37,086 nt of DNA from CAZXYF01 sp964644705 (GTDB taxonomy: Bacteria; Planctomycetota; Brocadiia; SM23-32): contig CAZXYF010000006.1 of assembly GCA_964644705.1 (NCBI GenBank), forward strand, positions 1 through 37,086, given 5' to 3'. Every line of letters begins with the position of its first letter. Positions within the stretch are counted from its first letter, which is position 1. The notes beneath the pieces were generated by a model. The model did no database searches, was not told the origin of the DNA, and saw only the letters and a program-made list of their open reading frames with translations. Below, piece after piece: positions 33,587 to 37,086 of the stretch. A program made the position numbers and the translations under genes.

Positions 33587-35374
33587 ATGCTGAATAAGAT
33601 GCGCAGATTGATGTTTCTGGCCACGGCGGTGGCGCTGTTTGCGGTGGCCGGTATGTTTGTACGACCATTGAACCGCCAGCAAATCCGGTACGATCTGACC
33701 AGCGAACCGGTAAAAGGAGTGGGGCCGGGCATGGTGCTGGCGACGACGGCGCTGGGCGCCTTCCGTGGAGTGCTGGTCGATGTGATATGGATCCGCATGG
33801 AGAATCTGAAACAGGAGGGGAAGTTTTTCGAGATCGTGCAGCTGGCCGACCTGGCGTGCCGTCTGGCCCCGCGTTTTCCCAGTGTCTGGGATTTCAACGC
33901 GTGGAACATGGCCTACAACGTCTCGGTGCAGATCCCGGAGTATTCCGAACGATGGCCCTGGGTCAGGGCGGGTATTGAACTGTTGCGGGACGAGGGGATC
34001 CCCAACAACCCCAATGAACCGGAACTGTATTTCTCCCTCGCCTGGATCTACATGCACAAGATTGGGGATCAACTGGACGATGCCCATTTCTGGTACAAGC
34101 AGGAACTGGGCATGCAGATGCACGAAGTGCTGGGGGGCGGGGGATCCAGGGAAGTGTTGGGGCGGTTCGCCGAAGCGCCGCGAACCCGCCGCGATTTTCT
34201 CCAGGATAAGGAGGTGCGGGAATTCTACGATCGGTTGGTGGACCACGGCTTCGACCCCATCCGCAAGAAGGACGGAGTCCCCGGTTTCTTCCAGTATCTT
34301 CGCCGTCCGGAAAGCATCCCCCCAAAGGCGCGGGAGATATGGGAGGCGGAGAAGAATGCGGAAGTTGTTCAAAAAATTAAGGATTTTGTCCGCGCGCGGT
34401 ACCTGCGCGAGAAGCTCCGCCTGGATCCGAAATTGATGATTGATCTGATGGATCAGTTCGGTCCTCTGGACTGGCGCAGTCCCTTTCCCCACGCAATGTA
34501 CTGGGCGACGCTGGGCAAGCGGGTCGCCGAGAATTATCGTGACCGGGTGGCCCAGCGGCTTATACGGCAGGGCAAGGATCCGGCTAAAATTGATTGGAGC
34601 TCCGATTATCCTCAGTATGAATACGGAGATATCGACTATGACCGGGTCATTTACGGGGCGCTGCAGAAACTGGTCTCCAACGGTCGGCTGCTGTATGACA
34701 GCGAGGGGCGGGTGATGCCCCTGTTCGGGCCGGATTACCGTTTTACGGATCCCATGATCAAATATTATGAGAAAATGCTGGAGAAATACGGGGAAGAAGG
34801 GCGCTACTCGTCGGGTGTCACCAGTGCCTATGAAAACTTCCTGAAACGGGCCACCGTGGAATTCTATTACATGGGCGACAAAAAGGATTCGCAGCGGTAT
34901 TACGAGAAGTTGCGCGAGGAGTTTTCCACGGAAAAATATCCCGCCTCCTATGAAAAGTTCATCCAGAAGGAGATGGTCAGTTACGTTGAGGGTGCCGGAC
35001 CCAGCCAGGCGCGGAATCTGATCAGAGGTTTATTGATGCGATCCTACATGAATCTGGGAGCGGACGCGGCGGAGCGTGCGGACGCGTTGCATCGGCGGGC
35101 GAAACGGATTGCGAAGCTGTGGAATGCCAAAAGCGGAAGCGCAAATGAGACTCGGATGTCGCAGCTGGTTGATTTCAAAAAGATACGCCGGTCGGTGCTG
35201 CTGGATATCTTCAGGAAAAAGATAGGCATGCCCCCGCGGATATTTGAGGGGTTGAAACAGCGACTTCCCGACAAAACGGTTGAAATTCTTGAGAAGGCGG
35301 CAGAAGAGGAAAAAAAAGTCAAGCAGCTACAACCGTTTAAGGTCCCGGAGAAGTTCCAAAAAGCCGAAGACTGA
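33587..35374 (+). CDS. Membrane-anchored helical-repeat (TPR-like) protein
   Basis: The 595-residue protein has an N-terminal membrane helix (7-25), then ALGAFRGVLVDVIWIRMENL, QEGKFFEIVQLADLACRLAP and FNAWNMAYNVSVQIPE (about 57-117). I recognise this block from unnamed TPR-like proteins widespread in Planctomycetota, Verrucomicrobiota and relatives, often next to ABC genes. The rest is helical and charged, with LYFSLAWIYMHK at about 146, and ends in a Glu/Lys-rich stretch. It is probably an envelope scaffold for the permease complex. ATG 33587 lacks a strong ribosome site; the frame is open back to 33476 inside the permease gene, but the anchor begins just after 33587. It ends the block. Confidence 0.78.
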   Translation: MLNKMRRLMFLATAVALFAVAGMFVRPLNRQQIRYDLTSEPVKGVGPGMVLATTALGAFRGVLVDVIWIRMENLKQEGKFFEIVQLADLACRLAPRFPSVWDFNAWNMAYNVSVQIPEYSERWPWVRAGIELLRDEGIPNNPNEPELYFSLAWIYMHKIGDQLDDAHFWYKQELGMQMHEVLGGGGSREVLGRFAEAPRTRRDFLQDKEVREFYDRLVDHGFDPIRKKDGVPGFFQYLRRPESIPPKAREIWEAEKNAEVVQKIKDFVRARYLREKLRLDPKLMIDLMDQFGPLDWRSPFPHAMYWATLGKRVAENYRDRVAQRLIRQGKDPAKIDWSSDYPQYEYGDIDYDRVIYGALQKLVSNGRLLYDSEGRVMPLFGPDYRFTDPMIKYYEKMLEKYGEEGRYSSGVTSAYENFLKRATVEFYYMGDKKDSQRYYEKLREEFSTEKYPASYEKFIQKEMVSYVEGAGPSQARNLIRGLLMRSYMNLGADAAERADALHRRAKRIAKLWNAKSGSANETRMSQLVDFKKIRRSVLLDIFRKKIGMPPRIFEGLKQRLPDKTVEILEKAAEEEKKVKQLQPFKVPEKFQKAED

Positions 35375-35407
35375 GTGGACAAGCAGAACACAAAATCAGA
35401 CAAATAT

Positions 35408-35495
35408 CACCACGAAGGACACGAAGCCCATGAAGTTTAAAAACGGCATAATATGATTGTTTTGTTTCTTCGTGCTCTTCGTGCCCTTGGTGGTA
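35408..35495. repeat. CACGAAG-type inverted repeat between convergent genes
   Basis: The left arm (35408-35435) has a nine-base period (CACGAAGGA, CACGAAGCC, CATGAAGTT). The right arm (35468-35495) is its imperfect reverse complement, 22 of 28 positions matching by hand. Arms of this CTTCGTG/CACGAAG type are scattered through many bacterial genomes, including PVC members. It lies between the + strand block and the convergent sialidase-fold gene and may also act as a two-way transcription barrier. The rest of this gap (35496-35617) holds only a weak six-base stem (35569-35586). Confidence 0.6.
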
Positions 35496-35617
35496 CCCAG
35501 TAAGGTTGTTATCTCGTTGTCGTTAGCCGTGCCGTTGTTGAAAGCTCAATTCCGGCCACGGTTGCGCGAGGGCCTGAAATGGCCCTATGTTTTGGTGTGC
35601 TGAGGTCTGAGTCCTGG

Positions 35618-36799
35618 CTACAGTCCCAGATCAGCCAGAGCGAGCGACGAGATCGCGATGTCTTCCTTCCCGATCGAGTGGAGCACATACAGGTCCTCGT
35701 CATGTGTGAGGGCAGACGGATACTGTCCGCCACCGCCTCGCCCACGCACTTCGCTCTGGGGCACCCGGTAATCCTGAGTCCCGCAGCGCAGGGCGAACGC
35801 CCGTTCGAAGGTTTTGCCGTCCGGGCTCACCGAGACCGTGAGGGGATCGCGGCTGTAGTGGCCGGTTTCGTCCGGGTTGTCGAACTTCGGGGCCATCTGG
35901 TTGCCCACCAGTAAAACCGTGCCATCATCCAGCATGACCGTGTCGCTCAGGCTCGGGGAATCCGGAATGTCGGTGGGACGGGCCGGCGCCCAGCTCCCGT
36001 TATCCTGCAACGTGCTGCAATACATGCGATGGGAATAAACCGTGTCCCGCAGCAACATCACGTATTCACCGTTCCGGGTGCGATAGACGGTCGGCTCGCA
36101 CAGGTTGTGACCGTCCTCGGCGCTGGGGAAACCAAGATGACCCCGGAAGTCCCACGGCGGCATTCCCAGCGGCGATGTGAGAATATCGCGAAGTTGTGCC
36201 GCCTCGTCGGCAATTGTCGGCGTGTCGCACGGGAGGACATCGAATTCGATGTTTGGATTCAGGTCCTCATAGATGGCAAAAATCGGACCGTGTGCGCCGT
36301 CACAGGAGACCTCCCGGGCCAGGGTGCTGTAGCCTTCACGGGCACGGGACGGGTGTTCATCGTCGCGTACGGGGGAGAAATCGGTTTCGTCAAAGTTACA
36401 GAATCCCACGTTTTCGTGGCATCCGGCGACGGCGAACAGGCGGTCCTCCAGAGCGACCCACTGGAACGCGGTGAGGGCTACGCCCATCTTCTCGCTTTCG
36501 ATCATCGGTTGCGGTGCGGGGAACAGGGGGGCCGGCTCCGTCCAGTCCCCGGTGTTCTGGCTCGTTGCATACAGAACGCGCTGTCCGGGGCCATCTTCCC
36601 CGAACCTGTGATTGCTCCAGATGGCGTGGAACGTGCCTTTGTGGTGGGCCAGCTGGCTGTGATGATTGTAGGCCCCGGCCTCACGGTCGGGCGCGAAGAT
36701 CAGTGTGTGTTCTGCATCTTCCAGGATTGGGAAACCCGCACCGGGCTGATCGGGTTGGGGACTGGGGCAGTTCCACATGTGTTTGATGTCGGAGTCCAT
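35618..36799 (-). CDS. Sialidase-fold (BNR-like) exo-glycosidase family protein
   Basis: The 393-residue protein looks like a six-bladed sialidase-fold member. Near the N-terminus it has YNHHSQLAHHKGTFHAIWSN and RFGEDGPGQRVLYATS, then the strand pattern CEPTVYRTRNGEYVMLLRD, TDIPDSPSLSDTVMLDDGTV and RDPLTVSVSPDGKTF. Such proteins are frequent in sugar-degrading PVC bacteria and are annotated as exo-alpha-sialidases. The full Arg triad and Tyr nucleophile cannot be confirmed by eye, so the true substrate is open. No signal peptide is seen from the chosen start. ATG at 36799 (minus strand) has AAGGA six bases upstream; the frame is open to 36913 but that extension looks non-coding. It is the only minus-strand gene here. 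Confidence 0.75.
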   Translation of the reverse strand: MDSDIKHMWNCPSPQPDQPGAGFPILEDAEHTLIFAPDREAGAYNHHSQLAHHKGTFHAIWSNHRFGEDGPGQRVLYATSQNTGDWTEPAPLFPAPQPMIESEKMGVALTAFQWVALEDRLFAVAGCHENVGFCNFDETDFSPVRDDEHPSRAREGYSTLAREVSCDGAHGPIFAIYEDLNPNIEFDVLPCDTPTIADEAAQLRDILTSPLGMPPWDFRGHLGFPSAEDGHNLCEPTVYRTRNGEYVMLLRDTVYSHRMYCSTLQDNGSWAPARPTDIPDSPSLSDTVMLDDGTVLLVGNQMAPKFDNPDETGHYSRDPLTVSVSPDGKTFERAFALRCGTQDYRVPQSEVRGRGGGGQYPSALTHDEDLYVLHSIGKEDIAISSLALADLGL

Positions 36800-36832
36800 T
36801 TCGTTCCTTTCCGTTTCTGCTGTCAGCTCACA

Positions 36833-36851
36833 GAATCGAATGATGCGATTC
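36833..36851. promoter_or_regulatory. Palindrome upstream of the sialidase-fold gene
   Basis: GAATCG (36833-36838) and CGATTC (36846-36851) form a perfect six-base inverted repeat with a seven-base spacer, 34 bases upstream of the minus-strand start. Further GATTCG/CGAATC-like words occur in the same leader (near 36926 and 36963). It may be an operator; no promoter could be placed with confidence. Confidence 0.25.
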
Positions 36852-36899
36852 AATCGACTTTCATGGTAGTTGTTCAAGCGGAAAACGCACGATGACGCC

Positions 36900-37086
36900 G
36901 TTTCCCATGTCATTTCCTGCGTTCAATCGTCGAATCGCTCATTCAGCAGGTAATTGCACGCATCGATTCGAGGTTTGGGGTAAGGTTTCGGTGAACCACG
37001 TGCGTTTTGTGATGCCCTACTTGCCGGGCATAGCGGCAAGAATAAAGTTTGTTCCGGTTTCTGTTTCCTTGAGCCCCAGCGGGGCG
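36900..37086. other. Non-coding leader at the right edge
   Basis: No gene is supported. Two small hairpins are visible: CTTGCCG (37020-37026) with CGGCAAG (37034-37040), and GCCCC (37073-37077) with GGGGC (37081-37085) cut by the window edge. Neither is followed by a T-run. Confidence 0.35.

Noticed and set aside
35569..35586. AGGGCC/GGCCCT stem as a terminator
   Set aside because: Only six pairs and a weak ATGTTTT tail; too little to call.
1..37086. CRISPR array, tRNA, rRNA or intact insertion sequence
   Set aside because: No regularly spaced direct repeats, no cloverleaf-like segment in the gaps, and no transposase-like frame was seen.

Overview
The window is a densely packed stretch of bacterial chromosome, moderately G+C-rich by eye. 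All genes but one lie on the + strand, and GTG or TTG starts occur beside ATG. Gene content points to the Planctomycetota-Verrucomicrobiota-Lentisphaerota/Kiritimatiellota (PVC) group or a nearby phylum. The clues are the MoxR/DUF58 operon with built-in ABC-2 genes, the SPFH/P-type ATPase/ABC block ending in a conserved 'AFRGVLVDVIW...' helical-repeat protein, a sialidase-fold protein of a type common there, and a dispersed CACGAAG-type repeat. No rRNA, tRNA, CRISPR array or intact insertion sequence was seen. The lineage is an inference from remembered families, not a search.

Region 1 (1-5834) handles carbohydrates: a GH2 beta-galactosidase, a uroporphyrinogen-decarboxylase-fold protein and a GH130 phosphorylase-like protein. 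The leaders of the two glycosidase genes share a spaced motif (GAATAC-N11-CCGGGTAT). At the far right (35618-36799) a minus-strand sialidase-fold protein adds to the sugar theme.

Region 2 (5942-10935) holds a Lon-family ATP-dependent protease (AAA_32 type), a PAS-only sensor protein with a Cys cluster and no output domain, and a PEBP (YbhB/YbcL) lipoprotein with a possible second internal start.

Region 3 (11008-20141) is one operon-like run: a membrane/coiled-coil protein apparently split by two in-frame stops, a MoxR AAA+ ATPase, a signal-peptide membrane protein, an ABC ATPase, two tandem paralogous ABC-2 permeases and a DUF58 protein. MoxR and DUF58 partners normally act together in envelope processes. 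The ABC genes between them overlap or nearly touch, so they probably work in the same process.

Region 4 (20142-22838) has an untranslated stretch with two competing hairpins, a PHP-fold protein and a PfkB-family sugar kinase resembling 2-keto-3-deoxygluconate kinase. It ends in a clear rho-independent terminator.

Region 5 (22846-35374) starts with a plausible promoter. It runs through an ABC-2 permease with a soluble insert, three successive SPFH (HflK/HflC-like) proteins (the first fused to a seven-helix membrane domain), a P1B-type metal ATPase without a heavy-metal-associated domain, an ABC ATPase with a long acidic tail, a second insert-bearing permease and a helical-repeat protein. This block is the best candidate for an under-described multi-component membrane system. 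A CACGAAG-type inverted repeat separates it from the convergent sialidase-fold gene.
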